From: Takakia lepidozioides
Taxonomy: Eukaryota; Streptophyta; Takakiopsida; Takakiales; Takakiaceae
Assembly: GCA_030704615.1 (NCBI GenBank)
Contig: CM060732.1
Coordinates: forward strand, 33,771,053 to 33,835,052
Direction: 5' to 3'
Length of the DNA: 64,000 bases
Numbering within the stretch: the stretch's first letter is position 1; the number at the start of each line of letters is the position of its first letter. A program made the translations under genes and the position numbers. The notes below the pieces were generated by a model that ran no database searches, was not told the origin of the DNA, and saw only the letters and a list, made by a program, of their open reading frames with translations. Positions 11,879-23,184 of this stretch are shown piece after piece.

Positions 11879-12082
11879 ATGCCGCCCTGTGTAAATGCCT
11901 TCTGCATTCGACGGAGCGGGATTCGAGGATTGCGATTGCGTGAGCCGGTGATGGGAGACATTATGGTGGAGTTGGACTTCAGTGAAGGTACACGCATGGT
12001 GACGAGTTTCCGAGCACTTCTGTGGGATTCTCTTTGGGTGAGGCCTGCCAGTGGACAACAGAGGATACTTGTTGTGCGATAG
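11879..12082 (+). CDS. small hypothetical ORF between transposase and P1
   Basis: A 67-codon ORF beginning MPPCVNAFCIRRSG. It has no recognisable domain and no match to the other gene copies in the window. It lies about 110 bp after a GCTCATG-AAATAG module. Together with the next ORF it may be part of a decayed multi-exon gene. It may also be a chance ORF. Confidence 0.2.
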   Translation: MPPCVNAFCIRRSGIRGLRLREPVMGDIMVELDFSEGTRMVTSFRALLWDSLWVRPASGQQRILVVR

Positions 12083-12198
12083 ACCTGGAAGACGGAGTGT
12101 TCGTCTCTTCATCATGAGATGTTGCTGCGGCAAGTTGTGGAGGTCTTACTACCATAACTATACTGCACCTCCATAGTATTCGCTCCCGGATAGGGCTC

Positions 12199-12492
12199 TT
12201 GAGTTGCTCACTCACTCTTCTGGGCCAGGGAATACTAAGGGAGAATCGGAACAGGTTTGTCCTGGATGTTTGCGAATTTCACGACGCTGTGGAGGAGGTC
12301 CCAATAGGAGGCCTCCAATATCTGCATGTTTTCACTAACGTGACCTCTATAGATATCTTGTATCTTTATGTTCGCCATCTTAATCCAGAAAATGGCAATG
12401 CGCAGTGGACGACTACCACACCATGCCTAATTCTGGACCTGTGGTTCGAGGACTCGGTGGTTCGTGTTGTGGATGTCAACGCAGCAGCATAG
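12199..12492 (+). CDS. small hypothetical ORF
   Basis: A 97-codon ORF with coding-like composition, including LDVCEFHDAVEEVPIGGLQYL and ending DSVVRVVDVNAAA. No family is recognised. An A-rich AAAATAAAAAC stretch at about 12,616 could act as a polyadenylation signal. It sits between the transposase fragment and P1 and could be an accessory gene of the same element. Confidence 0.25.
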   Translation: MSCSLTLLGQGILRENRNRFVLDVCEFHDAVEEVPIGGLQYLHVFTNVTSIDILYLYVRHLNPENGNAQWTTTTPCLILDLWFEDSVVRVVDVNAAA

Positions 12493-13121
12493 CGCGGTTA
12501 GGATCATTGTGGAGGGTGATTGGAGGGCACAGGCTCCGGGATATGGTAGTTCCACAGGTTTCTTATGCCGCAGTGGTATTTTTGATGATGGAAGCTCGGA
12601 GTAGTCGCTGTACAAAATAAAAACTTGTGGTTGCCTGATGTTTTTATTTCGAGCGTCTATGGCAATTTTCTGTCATGTCAATGTGGGCTTGATGTTGAGT
12701 TGAATGGGGTTTGCAAGTTGAATTGTCGTCTGACCCTAAATATATTACCTTGTCAGCACAATGGCTTGTGAGGGCTACAATTTTGTGTCTCTTTCCTGTC
12801 CTGCACAATGTTTTACAGTGGTGACGTGGAATAACGGCGCCGAAATACCTCATTCCGCATCCTGGACCAGGAGAAACAGACCTTATTATTGAGGTATGAG
12901 GACATAACACCGTCAATAAAGGCACAAAAATTCCAATTCCGCGGATGCCCGCTCATGAGCTCATAGGCTCATAGGCTCATGGGCTCATGGGCTCATGAAA
13001 TAGTAAACCTCAATGTCGGTGCCGCCATTCACTGTGATTTGAGAGGAGACAGAGTGATGGTCGGTACGGACGTTCACTATTTGCACATTACTCACTGACA
13101 GATTGGAATGGCATCGTGCAG
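12493..13121. other. non-coding stretch before P1
   Basis: The stretch holds AATAAA-like words at about 12,616 and 12,917, an isolated GGCGCCGAAATACC half-palindrome at 12,838 and the second GCTCATG module (12,950-13,010). No coding sequence can be supported. An upstream first exon of P1 may lie here but cannot be placed. Confidence 0.3.
12950..13010 (+). repeat. GCTCATG repeat ending in AAATAG, copy 2
   Basis: A run of GCTCATG/GCTCATAG words ends in GCTCATGAAATAGTAAACC, matching the modules at 11,733 and 22,988. It lies about 110 bp before the first P1 exon that can be recognised. Confidence 0.5.
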
Positions 13122-14794
13122 AAAACTGTGAAGTCCAAGCAGACAGGAACAGAGGCAAAAGGTTCTGGAGATGGGGACGAGTCTGGCAAGAGCTCTAAGA
13201 ATAGCGATGAAGCAGATGAACCTGAAGTGCACTACCTTGACAAGGTGAAAGAACTCATGTCATTCCAGAAGGTAAACTCTCAGGAGGTTATTAGGGACAT
13301 GCTCATCTCTGGAGGGCGTTTGGACATCCCACTATGCCGGATGATATCTATGCCTATTGTGCGTCCCCCTCTTTCCCATGACATAACAAAATTGGAAACT
13401 GATTTCGTGCATGGATACAGACTTGGTGCACAAGTTTTTTATGTGTCACTGACGGATACAAATGGGAAAAGCACATTAGTGTCTCCTGAGATCAGAGATA
13501 CCTGGGATGAGTGCTGGAAGGATGTTAATGAGGAGTTCGAGCTGGGCCTCATGTTGGGAAGAAACACCCAACAATTCTGCAACCACATGTTCTACGTCTG
13601 GGACGGCAACCACCGATTGTTGGCATGGATGGGATACATTCAGAAACATCATGCGAAAGAGAAAGACAAGCATGTTGTTGTAGAGGCAATGGTTTTGGAT
13701 CCTGGAAACGACATCGCTAGGCTTCTTACAACTATGCATGACGTGAACAAGTAAGTCAACCTAGAGACTTCATTGCCTCTCCAATGTCTTGTTAATCCCA
13801 CCGAAAAACGATGTTTACCATTGTATTGTTTCCAATCTTATTGCAGATCGACAGAGAAATCGCATTTGACAACAAGCTTGGTCCACACACTGTTCCGAAT
13901 TCAGAGGATTGGTCTGATGAAGCTGGATGATTTTCGCACAGTACTCCACCCCGATATAATCAAGAAGTGCGAAACAAGAAGAGCTGCAGGCATTTGGTAT
14001 TCTTTGACTCGAGAGGCATTTCTGGAGTACATGTATGCGGTAAGGCCGAGCCTGTACTCACTTGTCTTTCTGAATACATGTTTGTATTTCGTTTTGTACT
14101 CATCCCTATTTTGATCAATGCAGCAAGAGCTGGCAGAGGTAGCTGAGAAGGGGAAATCCGAATACTACCGCACTACAACAGAGGAACTTAGGACATCAAA
14201 GGGTGTGGAAGCAACAATAAAGAAGGAGTATGAAATCTGCAGAACCAAACTGATGTCCGCCTTCGGAAAGCAACTTAGAATAGTAGATCCTGGCCTTGGT
14301 GCTGAGTTCCTTCTGCAGATCAAATCTCAATATGACAAGCATGTGCACCCGGAGATGCAGCAGGAGAAATTGCACCGGCTGGCCATCTCCATGGTCGACC
14401 CCCAAACCAAAATAAGGTGGCTGGAGATTTGGAACTTAGATCAGATAGTGAAGGACTTGAATCAGTTCCCAAAGAGCACTATACAGCCTGACACAAAGGT
14501 GGAAGGAATCAGTGACATTGTGTTTGACAACTGGCTTCACAAGGCTACATTTTGGAGTCAGGTATGTATTAAAAGAAATTCCATTTTTGTTGACTTCATG
14601 AATGTGATGAGTACCTTATTTGCAAAACTGACAAATGTACCATTTGCAGCTGGAGAAGCGCGCCACCATTGTGCTCGAGCAGACTTTGAAGGACTTGAAC
14701 ATTTCAATTGTTTCCCCGCCTCAAATGACATTGGAGGCATACATAAGGAAGTGGAGAGGTCTCACCTGGAGACCGAGAGTTCTCCAAGGACGGT
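13122..14794 (+). pseudogene. P1: ParB-like/methyltransferase-like gene, 3' half removed by an LTR insertion
   Basis: Four exons can be joined by phase-consistent GT-AG introns: 13,122-13,750, 13,847-14,039, 14,124-14,561 and 14,650-14,794. Exon 1 has a charged lysine/serine-rich start, then a ParB/sulfiredoxin-like region: RLDIPLCRMISMPIVRP, FYVSL, and the signature FYVWDGNHRLLAWM (13,590-13,631). The later exons encode a helical middle region (LVKLL-like VDPGLGAEFLL, WLEIWN) shared with P2 and P3. The reading frame is clean, so this copy was broken only when the LTR element landed at 14,795. The methyltransferase part is absent. It lies downstream of the SWIM transposase fragment on the same strand. 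The ParB assignment rests on motif and secondary-structure resemblance, not on a database search. Confidence 0.65.
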
Positions 14795-15772
14795 GTTAGA
14801 GGACTGCTTGGGACTTAGACGCTTTTATGGGATCTGTGGGGTACCCTTAATTTTTACACAGACTGAGACCAACAGGAGCCTTAGGGGTGACAGCAACAGG
14901 CTTTAGGGGGGGGAGATACACAGCCCAACACAGTCCATCACAGCCCGTCACAGTCCAACACAGCCAGTCACAGCCAACACAGCCCGTCACAGCTTCGCAC
15001 AGCCGACACAGCCCGACACAACCAACACAGCCAGTCACAGTCAACATAGCCCGTCACAGTCCGACACAGCCCGACACAGCCCAACACAGTCGCATAGTCA
15101 GTCACAGCCCGACACAGTTTCACACAGCCAGTCACAGCTTGACACAGCTGTCACGACCATAGGGAACGGATAGCAGGACAGGGAACGACTGTGGGGAACA
15201 ACATCTGCGAATGGAACATGTTAGTTCACGGATGACGGTTAGTAGGGAGTAGGAAGATAAAGCCAGGAGCGAGGACTGGAAAATGATCAATTCGAGGAGA
15301 TCACTTCTTGGGGGAAATGAGGCAGAGAGGCATCTCTGAGGGGAAGGAGGGAGAGCACAGAGTAGGAGGAGGACGATCTGTTGATGCTTGATGAATGCAA
15401 GCAGTAGAGTTGTAATGTAGAGCAGATTAGAGACTCCATGGCTTCAGCCTGATACTTGATAGATATTAATCTGATACATACTTCATACTCAGACTGTGTA
15501 GAGAGATTTGAATGAAGCTGTGGAATGAATGGATGAATTGATGGAATCCGATAGATTGCTGAAGCAAACTGATACTTACTTACCAACAGTAAGGTAACTA
15601 GCTAACATGAATGCGGGAAGGAAAACAAATAGGAAACACCCCCATGATACACTAGCTGTAGGTCATGACTGATTGTTCTGAGCGGGCTGAGTGCTTAGAG
15701 ATTTCGAACTCTTCTATCTTGGAGTTTCCGCCTCGGATAGCGAAGGGATGGGTGAGTAAAAGCCGCGCGACA
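14795..15772 (+). mobile_element. 5' LTR of a Ty3/gypsy element (LTR copy 2)
   Basis: TG...CA boundaries, the shared front block GGTACCCTTAATTTTT, the 9-bp minisatellite (14,920-15,150) and the shared end block match LTR copies 1 and 3. It is followed at 15,776 by TGGCGACCATACTGGGG, which has the TGG start expected of a tRNA primer-binding site, so it is a 5' LTR on the + strand. It cuts P1 at its last readable codon. The rest of the element is largely missing: after about 465 bp the sequence passes into palindromic array c. Confidence 0.8.
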
Positions 15773-16240
15773 TTTGGCGACCATACTGGGGAACTGGGTC
15801 ATGAACAACCAGATGTGACAGACATCTGGTGGGATCATGGTGGTTGGAGAATTAAAGAATTTGATGTGAATCAAATTCCTTGTGAAACTGAGAAGGAAAG
15901 ATTGTCCAAACGATTCTTTCAGAGGTTCTTGGAATTGCCAGACGGTTGTAAAGAAAACATTCTTAAGAGAGTGCATGATGCTGACCCTGAATGGGGTCTG
16001 GAGAAAGGAGTGATAAAGATTTATCAGGTGGCCTGTAGAGGAAGAGCACGTTGGTTACCAACACTGGTTTATGTGATAGCATTGCTATCCATTAAGCGAG
16101 TAGAGTTTGAAGGCTGGGAGGAAAGAAAGGTGAATGTTTATACTCATATGCATGAAGAGCTTGTACTGGTAAAGAATTGGATTCCAAAGGATATTTTGTG
16201 GATCAAACTCACACCAAGAACAGCTTTCCAGACTTGGAAA
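15773..16240 (+). pseudogene. leader/gag-region ORF fragment of the LTR copy 2 element
   Basis: An open frame of about 155 codons follows the PBS. It contains VTDIWWDHGGWRIKEFDV, KRFFQRFLELPDGCKENIL and RWLPTLVYVIALLSIKRVEF. It continues the frame that enters from the LTR and has no own obvious ATG. It is not recognised as a standard gag domain, but its position just after the PBS suggests an N-terminal element ORF. It ends abruptly at the satellite, so it is truncated. Confidence 0.4.
15776..15792 (+). other. candidate primer-binding site
   Basis: TGGCGACCATACTGGGG begins three bases after the LTR end. A PBS opens with TGG because it pairs with the tRNA 3' CCA. Position and the first bases fit. 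The tRNA has not been identified. Confidence 0.5.
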
Positions 16241-16580
16241 TCCGGCGCCGGATTTCCATCCATCCGCTCCGAATTACCTGCGTGGCGGAAATTTCGCGCC
16301 CCGCCCTACCTCGGCAGGATGAAAATCCGGCGCCGGATTTCCATCCATCCGCTCCGAATTACCTGCTTGGCGGAAATTTCGCGCGCCGCCCTACCTGACA
16401 GGATGGAAATCTGGCGCCGGATTTCCATCCATCCGGCTCCGAATTACCTGCGTGGCGGAAATTTCGCGCGCCGCCCTTCCTGGTAGGATGGAAATTCGGC
16501 GCTGAATTTCCATCCTGCTGCTCTCCAAATTACCTGCATGAGGGAAATTTTGCGCGCCGCCGTACCTGGCGGATGGGCAT
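16238..16580. repeat. palindromic GGCGCC satellite, array c
   Basis: Four units of about 83-88 bp of the same family as array a, in the opposite orientation. Perfect palindromes such as AAATCCGGCGCCGGATTT lie at about 16,246 and 16,329. Spacers contain CCGCTCCGAATTACCTGCGTGGCGG. It interrupts the ORF fragment of the LTR copy 2 element. Confidence 0.85.
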
Positions 16581-17248
16581 TAAATGTCCACCGCCGTCCG
16601 TTTTTATTTGGGCTGGTGACACATGGCTTCCTCGATACGTACCCTAAATCTGATGCTAATCTTGGATTAACTTCTATTCGAGGCATGTACCCCAAAAAAC
16701 TGAGATCTTTTTCCATTTTGGCTGGGACTTATGCCGCCTGAAGGGCGTGGCTCTCCTGAGAGAGACCTCACATCCAGACCGCGGCGGAAGTTGAAAGCTT
16801 TGTACTACAGACGACGGCCAATCTCTCGCATGGCCAAACTTAAGCTCCAGCAGGAGATTCCAGTGTCTTGCTCACAACCCGCGCCAACTTAAGCCGAGTA
16901 CTCTCAGGCAAGCCACTTCTGCTTTCGCTTTGTTCGCTTTCGCTTTTGCTTTTGCTTTCGCTTTCGCTTTGTTGTTTCGCTTTGTTTTTGCATCTTCATC
17001 CTGTTATCGCTGGAAGCATGTCATTCTTAGGCATTGGTTGGATTTGTTTTCATTGTTGTTCCATGGCACTCCATACTTCCTAAACTTGTTTTGTTTTCAT
17101 TGTTGTTCCACGATTGTTGCTATGGTGGTTGCGCTGCTCGTTGCCATTCTGGTTTTGGCACCGATGTTGGTTCTGACGATTTTGGGAATGACAGAGTGAC
17201 GACGAGCCCAGCACGTTGGTGGTATCATCGACCGCTCCAACTCATCGC
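16581..17248 (+). other. non-coding stretch upstream of P2
   Basis: A short coding-like piece (about 16,728-16,890, containing RGSPERDLTSRPRRKLKAL and ending in a stop) is seen but not identified. A CTTTCGCTTTTG simple repeat at 16,920-16,985 precedes P2 and may be its 5' UTR or promoter. Confidence 0.3.
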
Positions 17249-19889
17249 ATGTTTGAATCGCCCAACTTGGGGCGAGAGGGCAAACTTCAACTTTTTGTTG
17301 GTGGACGGGAGGACCTGCAGCGAGGGTACGACAGAATAGGCATTGGGGAGGTTGGTGCAGGCGGCATGGCAATTGAAGGACGTGAGGACGTGAGGACAGC
17401 AGATCCGGCAATGGAGGTTGTTGATGCACATGCAGTAGGGCCCGCCCACGCAAAGAAGAAGAAGAAAGCTAAGCACATGCAATCCCCGGCGAGAGAGCCG
17501 TCACGGGCTGCGGAGGGGGGAGTGAGCAGTGCGCGCGAGGGTGTTCCTTCTCCTCAATCAAAGGTGGTCGTCCTGGAGGGCTCCCCTGCTGCTAGCCCTA
17601 GTAAGAAACAGAAAGCCCATGAGAGGGCAAAAGAGAGGGCAAAAGAACAGGCGAGACAGAAGGCTAGCCAGGAGGAAAGAGAAAAGGCCACTGAAGAGGC
17701 CAGGGGTGCCCAAATGACAGATGCCAATGTAAGCGAGGGACGCACAGACACGGTGGATCCCTCCAAGACACCACAAAGAGGCAGTAACACACCGGTTACA
17801 CCATCGCGGACAAGAGCAGCCCCCGCAATTACCCATACGGTGGAGAGTGGAGGAGAGGAAAGAACACCACAAAGAGTACGGATTGTGCAAGTTCGAGGTG
17901 AAGCCGGGGAGATGGCAGTAGAGACAGGGAGAGTGCTCGAGGTGGTTTCGCTGGTGGTTCACCATGTTGAGGAGGATGACACCGAGCTTTCTGACCAGGA
18001 TGACATCCTCCCGGACATCCCCAGGCCCCAAACCCGCATCATACAGGCTGGATTTGGCGGTCCTGGTGGGCTGCCGGAGAACCCCTCTGCAGCAGACGTC
18101 ATGTCCAAGGCGGATATGAAGTTGGCCGCTGCCAAGATGTTGGAGGCAACCCACAGCAACATTGGCAGGGTGCTGGGGGGCATGGTGTACCCGGCCAAGC
18201 TTCGAACTCCCCTTTGCCGCTTGGTGTCTTTGCAGGTGGTGAGACCTGCCCTCCCAGGCGATATCGGCAAGCTGAAATTCTCTTTCCGGGATGGATATCG
18301 AATGGGGTTTGGCGCGTTTTAGTTTCCATTGAGAACGACCACGGAGCTTCCCGTGCCCACACTTCCGATGAGGTGGACAAATGGGGTCCCCATTGGCAAA
18401 GGCGAAATGAGGAGTTCGAGAGATCGATTGTTACTGATCCTCTTTTCCAGCACTTGTCCGGGAAGATGTTTTACGTGTGGGACGGCAATCATCGCCTCCT
18501 GGCATGGATGGAGCACATAGCCAAAGCCCACCCCAACGACCTCGATTGGCATTTCACTGTGGAGTGTGTTGTGTTGAAGGTTGCGGGGCCCAAAGATCGC
18601 AGTCTTCTCAAAGCTGCAATGGCGGACATCAACTCGTAAGTTACAACGCCTCTTGCTTTTGGACCCATCCGATTGTAAGTCATTTCATTGCGAATCCTCA
18701 TATTTGTTGTAAATTCCCATTTCAGAATTGTTTGATGGAAATGTGGCATTGCAGGGTGACTGAGAATGCCTTCATTGCCACCAACTTGTCCCATATGCTC
18801 TTCCGAGTGAAGGATGTCGGGAAGCAGGGTGTGCAAGAGTTTGCCAATTCGCTCAGTGCCGACCTCCTGCGCAAGTCGGAGGCAAAGGCAGACAGAACCT
18901 GGTATAGGCTGAGCATGGACGCCATGGTGGACTACATATTTTGGGTAAAGCTCCTGACTGTTTTGTTGAGCTAATCTGTCTCTCCTCCCCCAATAGAAGA
19001 AAAAGTGTTGAGCAGGATCTCTAATCTTATGTGTGCATTCTTGACAGACGAAAATTCAGCAGGATTTGGCACATGCGCGGAGGTTCTACATGGAGTCAGA
19101 GGAGAAGAATCTAACCCTCCCGGCACTCGAATCGTATCTCAAAGCTGCGGAGGTGAGGGCCCGCATAAAGTACAAGTCGCGGATGGTAAAGTACGTGGCC
19201 ATAGCTGATCCCGCCCTTGGTGCCGACTTTCTGGTGGAGGTGGGGAAGCACTACTCCCGCGCTCTGAAGCCCACGATGACATTGGAGAAGCTCCATCATC
19301 TAGCCACATCCTGTGTGGATGGTGCAGAAAAGGTGATACATTCTTAACCAAATTGTGGTGGCAACAACTCGTTTTTGTGGTGTTTGGCGCTTACGAATAT
19401 GCTGGGTGGTTGGACAGACCTGGTGGCTCCAAATCTGGAATGGTTCCCAAAGTACAAGGGACATGTGGAGCTTCCCCAAACCGGACAAACTGTCTGACCC
19501 CACATTCGACATGTGGATGAACTGCATGACATGGTGGTTTCAGGTACTTCCCCACGCTTCGTTTGGCGCTTCTACTCTTGTAGGGGGTGGATTCATTGTA
19601 TTTTTTCAGCAATGCGATCTGATGGAGAATCTCCACAGGTGACGACAAATGCGCAAGAGCAGCTGGATACACAAGCACATCAGTTCAAGATGGAGATTTC
19701 TCCTGCAGCAGAGAGCCTACGCGACTATGTGACGAGGTACTTTCTGCTCTACAAAACCGACCTATTCTTTCGGGAGATACCACATGCCCGCCGGAGCCAC
19801 GAGTTCACCGACCAGCCGAACGCGGACAAAGCAGCAATGCGCCTTCTGTACAGGTACATACGCGATGCCTTCCTTTCAGTCCTTGCATT

Positions 19890-20455
19890 TTTCGCCGAAT
19901 TTCCAGATCAGGGCTCCGAAAATGGCTAAGTCCCTAGGGTGGCTGGCCCTGAACTGGAAATTCGGCGCCATTTTTCCAGGTCAAGGCCATATCATTTTCG
20001 GGCCGGACCTTGGAAAATGGCGCCGACTTTCCAGTCAGGGCTCCGTAAATGGCTTAAGTCCCTAGGGTGGCTGGCCCTGAACTGGAAATTCGGCGCCATT
20101 TTTCCAGTTCTGGGCCCTATTGCCTTTGTGGGACTTAGCCATTTTCGGGCCGGACCTGGGAAAATGGCGCCGAATTTCCAGTCAGGGCTCCGAAAATGGC
20201 TAAGTCCCTAGGGTGGCTGGCCCTGAACTGGAAATTCGGCGCCATTTTTCCAGTTCTGGGCCCTATTGCCGTTCTGGGACTTAGCCATCTTCGGGCCAAA
20301 CCGGGAAAAATGGTGCCGAATTTCCAGTTCAGGGCTCCCAAGATGGCTAAGTCCCTAGGGTGGCAGTCACCGAAAACCGAAATTCGGCGCCATTTTTCCA
20401 TTTCTAGGCCTAGTCAGATCCGCCCCAACCTGGGAAAATGGTGCCGAATTTGCAG
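19890..20455. repeat. palindromic GGCGCC satellite, array d, inside a P2 intron
   Basis: Units of about 120-150 bp begin GGCTAAGTCCCTAGGGTGGC (seen at about 19,924, 20,048, 20,198 and 20,344). Each contains inverted half-sites: GAAATTCGGCGCCATTTTTCC-like on one side and its reverse complement on the other. The array fills most of the intron between exons at 19,853 and 20,490. Neighbouring units can pair, so the intron RNA could form long hairpins. Confidence 0.85.
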
Positions 20456-22900
20456 TTCAGGGACCTCATTGTGTTTTTCATGAATGCAGATACTGCAAGT
20501 TCCTTTTGGAGAAAGGTCATCTGTCTTTCGAGCCACCATTCTTCCTGGCATGGAGGAACCCTGGGGCTGACTCCATGTACACTGACGATATTGTGAAGGA
20601 GTGGCATCTGGAACATTTGCGTGATTGCCCTTGGTATGTGGACCTTCCGCCCGACATGCTCGACCCATCCGAGTTTCAATTGAAGCTGGATGTTGAGGCC
20701 CGACGAAACCGGGCTCCGCTGCCTCCGCTGGGTGCAAAAGAGGCAAAAGCGCTTGCGAACTCCAGGAAAGCGGCAGAGCTTGCTCAGGCAGGAATTCAGG
20801 AGAAATTGAATGAGAAGAGTAAAGGCCAAAGGAAAAGGACAAGGAAACAGGTGAGTGCAGTAACACCCAAAAAACAGAAAACCATCGGGGCATCGGAGCA
20901 GGCACAGGAGGGGACCCAAGAGAGTGACTCGGACGACGACTTTGTTCAAGGTCCTGCGACTGCTGTTGCTGCTACCCAGTCACCGGTCGTCCGGGTTCCC
21001 AAGTCAGTTCGGAGTGGGACTGGCTCTGCCAAGAAGTTGGCATTTGAGGGCGAGCCTACACGGCGGTATTCGGCGGTGACGTTTACGCACAGGCCAAAGC
21101 TAGAACCTCCAACCATCATCCAATGCGTCAATGAGAGCTTCCTTGACGCTCTCGCTGCCAGGGCGAAGAAGGTGGCACACAGCAAGTCTCTGGCGGAGCA
21201 GAAGGGGAAAGCCAAGAAGAGGGCTGCCGGTACAGAGCCTAAAGACACCCCTGGTTTTGAAGCCATGATGGAATTCTTCACGGCTGTGAGCACGGATTGC
21301 AAGAGCACTCGGGGGGGGGGGGGGGTTCAGGTGGAGAGAGCTTGCGACATGATTCTCCTCGATATTCAAGATGGGGAGCTGCTGGAGGGCCTGGATGGTG
21401 TGCCCACCTGGAACAGGTTTACTGAGGACTACTGGAAAGCCGGGTTTGGGCTGGCGGGGATGCTTCTGGATGACGGTGGATGTGTGGTTGTCCTTGCCAC
21501 AAGAGGGAAGACCACAGAGAATGCGGTGGCAAGGTGGACACCGAAAAGTGTCACCCCGGTCCTCCTCAGAAAATGGTTCTGCATCAATACACAGGGGTTG
21601 CGAACAGAGGGCCAAAGTGTAAGTTATCAATCTATTGCATTCACCTCATATTGTGGTGTATCTAAACAAGATCCCGGAGTTGATCCCTATTTTGTTGGAT
21701 GTGTAGACATTGGTGTTTGAGGCATATTGCTTTGTGAAGAGAGGGTCTACGTTCAAATTCCGCAACGACGGTCGTCTTGTTGATGCCGCTGTGGACCCTG
21801 TTACCTACGATGTCCTCTACAACTATGTGCCCCACTCCACTATGTCGAAGGACACAAAGACAGGCAAACCGTGGCGGTACAGCCGGACCCGGAGCCTTGC
21901 TTTCATCCAAACCCTCATGGAGACGTGCTCGGATGTCCAAGGGCGGATTCTGGACCTCACATGCGGCACGGGTAAGCCTTCACGTGCTCAGTTTGTCCCC
22001 TGGCCCGATTGCAATTGCATGCCGCAAGCTATTAACCGCCCGCTTTGTTCCTCAGGTGCTTCAATGTGGGCAGGGACGTTGTCCGACAGGCATGTGTTCG
22101 CCTTCAAGCCAGATACTGCCCTCCATAACTCGGAACTTGCAGCGGCTGAACGTCTGCCAAAAGAGGAAGAGGCATCCTCGGAGGATGAGGAAAAATCCGA
22201 GAAGGAGCAGGGGGAGGAACAAGTTGGGATCGAGGCCGAGGAGCCCCCGGTGTACGAGTGAGTGGTCGCATTGTAAGTTGCCTCCAGATTTCGTGAGGCA
22301 CCTCCCTTCGCTCTCTTATTTCATTGAAAACCCTTTCTGCTTCTGCTGGTATTGACATTCTTGAAGTGGATTTGTTCTTACTGTAGGATGCCAAGTACGG
22401 CAGGAGGGACGTCTACACCGGAGTTCATGGGCAGGAGGAACGTGCCTTTTTTTGCCAAGGGGGATTTCATGCCTAGTCCAGAAAGGGAGTACATCCTTCC
22501 TACTTATGCTGCCCGGCTTGCTTCGGTGTCCATTAGGAGGTGTTCCAAACCTAGTCATGTATAGCAGATTTTAGACGAGGCAAGCCTCAAGAAAATGAAG
22601 GTGAGGGAGGAGGCAGCAGCTATTAGAGCCCGTCGGGCTCGTAGATTTGTGTTGGATTCTGCAGAGGAAAGTGGGGGAAAAGAGGCAGAAGATTCCCAGG
22701 AGGTGAGGGGGACAGTCCCCCAAGGAGAGGACGACATTTTTGAGAGGCATACTGCAACCGATGCATCACAGAGCTCGGAGGATGAGGGGGATGAGGAAGA
22801 AGGAGGGCCAAGTTCCTCGGAAGGTGTAGGAGAGTAGTTCCCATTCCTGCTATGACAGTTAGGACACACTTGTATAGACGTGGCTTGCCACCAAATTTGC

Positions 22901-22906
22901 AATAAA
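22901..22906 (+). terminator. AATAAA polyadenylation signal of P2
   Basis: A canonical AATAAA lies 64 bp after the last in-frame stop of the P2 tail (22,837) and is followed by a TG-rich stretch, as expected of a plant poly(A) site. Expression is not shown. Confidence 0.5.
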
Positions 22907-22987
22907 ATGTTGCATTTCATTGCTATGACGAGTCCACATGACCCTATTTCCGTGCCTCCTAACCCTATTTCCGTGGACACAATTCGG

Positions 22988-23035
22988 CCCGCTCATGCTT
23001 TTTTCCGCTCATGCTCATGCCGCTCATGAAATAGC
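22988..23035 (+). repeat. GCTCATG repeat ending in AAATAG, copy 3
   Basis: CCGCTCATG words followed by GCTCATGAAATAGCAG, about 85 bp after the P2 poly(A) signal. It matches the modules at 11,733 and 12,950, on the same strand. Confidence 0.5.
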
Positions 23036-23184
23036 AGCCCCCCTCTCACGTGATCTTCTCTGGGGCAATGGCAATACGTGCCCCCATTGGCCGGCAACGG
23101 CTATCCACACAGGCGATCGAAAATGACTGGGGCTAGAAGGGGCTTGACAGAGAAGGTGCCACGACATTACGGGAAGAAATTGTG

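Larger units (their letters stand above)
17249..22906 (+). pseudogene. P2: ParB-like N-terminus and beta-class DNA methyltransferase-like C-terminus, nearly complete
   Basis: Nine exons: 17,249-18,635; 18,755-18,944; 19,048-19,332; 19,418-19,543; 19,639-19,853; 20,490-21,618; 21,707-21,971; 22,056-22,257; from 22,387. All junctions are GT-AG and phases agree. The N-terminus is long and charged, with KKKKKAK. The ParB-like region has LRTPLCRLVSLQVVRP and FYVWDGNHRLLAWM (18,481-18,507 for DGNHRLLAW). Exon 6 carries a basic KGQRKRTRKQ segment and ends in the methyltransferase-like region: DMILLDIQDG at the motif IV position (21,346-21,375), GGCVVVLA, then GKPWR, and RILDLTCGTGASMWAG as motif I (21,947 on). 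IV-before-I is the beta-class order. DPPY/W is not conserved, so activity is doubtful. A one-base loss near 18,319 creates a stop, and a TAG lies at 22,562 in front of an acidic tail (to 22,837). AATAAA at 22,901. Confidence 0.65.

Noticed and set aside
13122-22906. Bacterial or phage contamination as source of the ParB-methyltransferase genes
   Set aside because: Exons are joined by GT-AG introns in matching phase in three copies, and LTR and SINE sequences lie between them.
11733-23035. Helitron ends at the GCTCATG modules
   Set aside because: No CTRR end with a preceding hairpin was found at any of the three modules.
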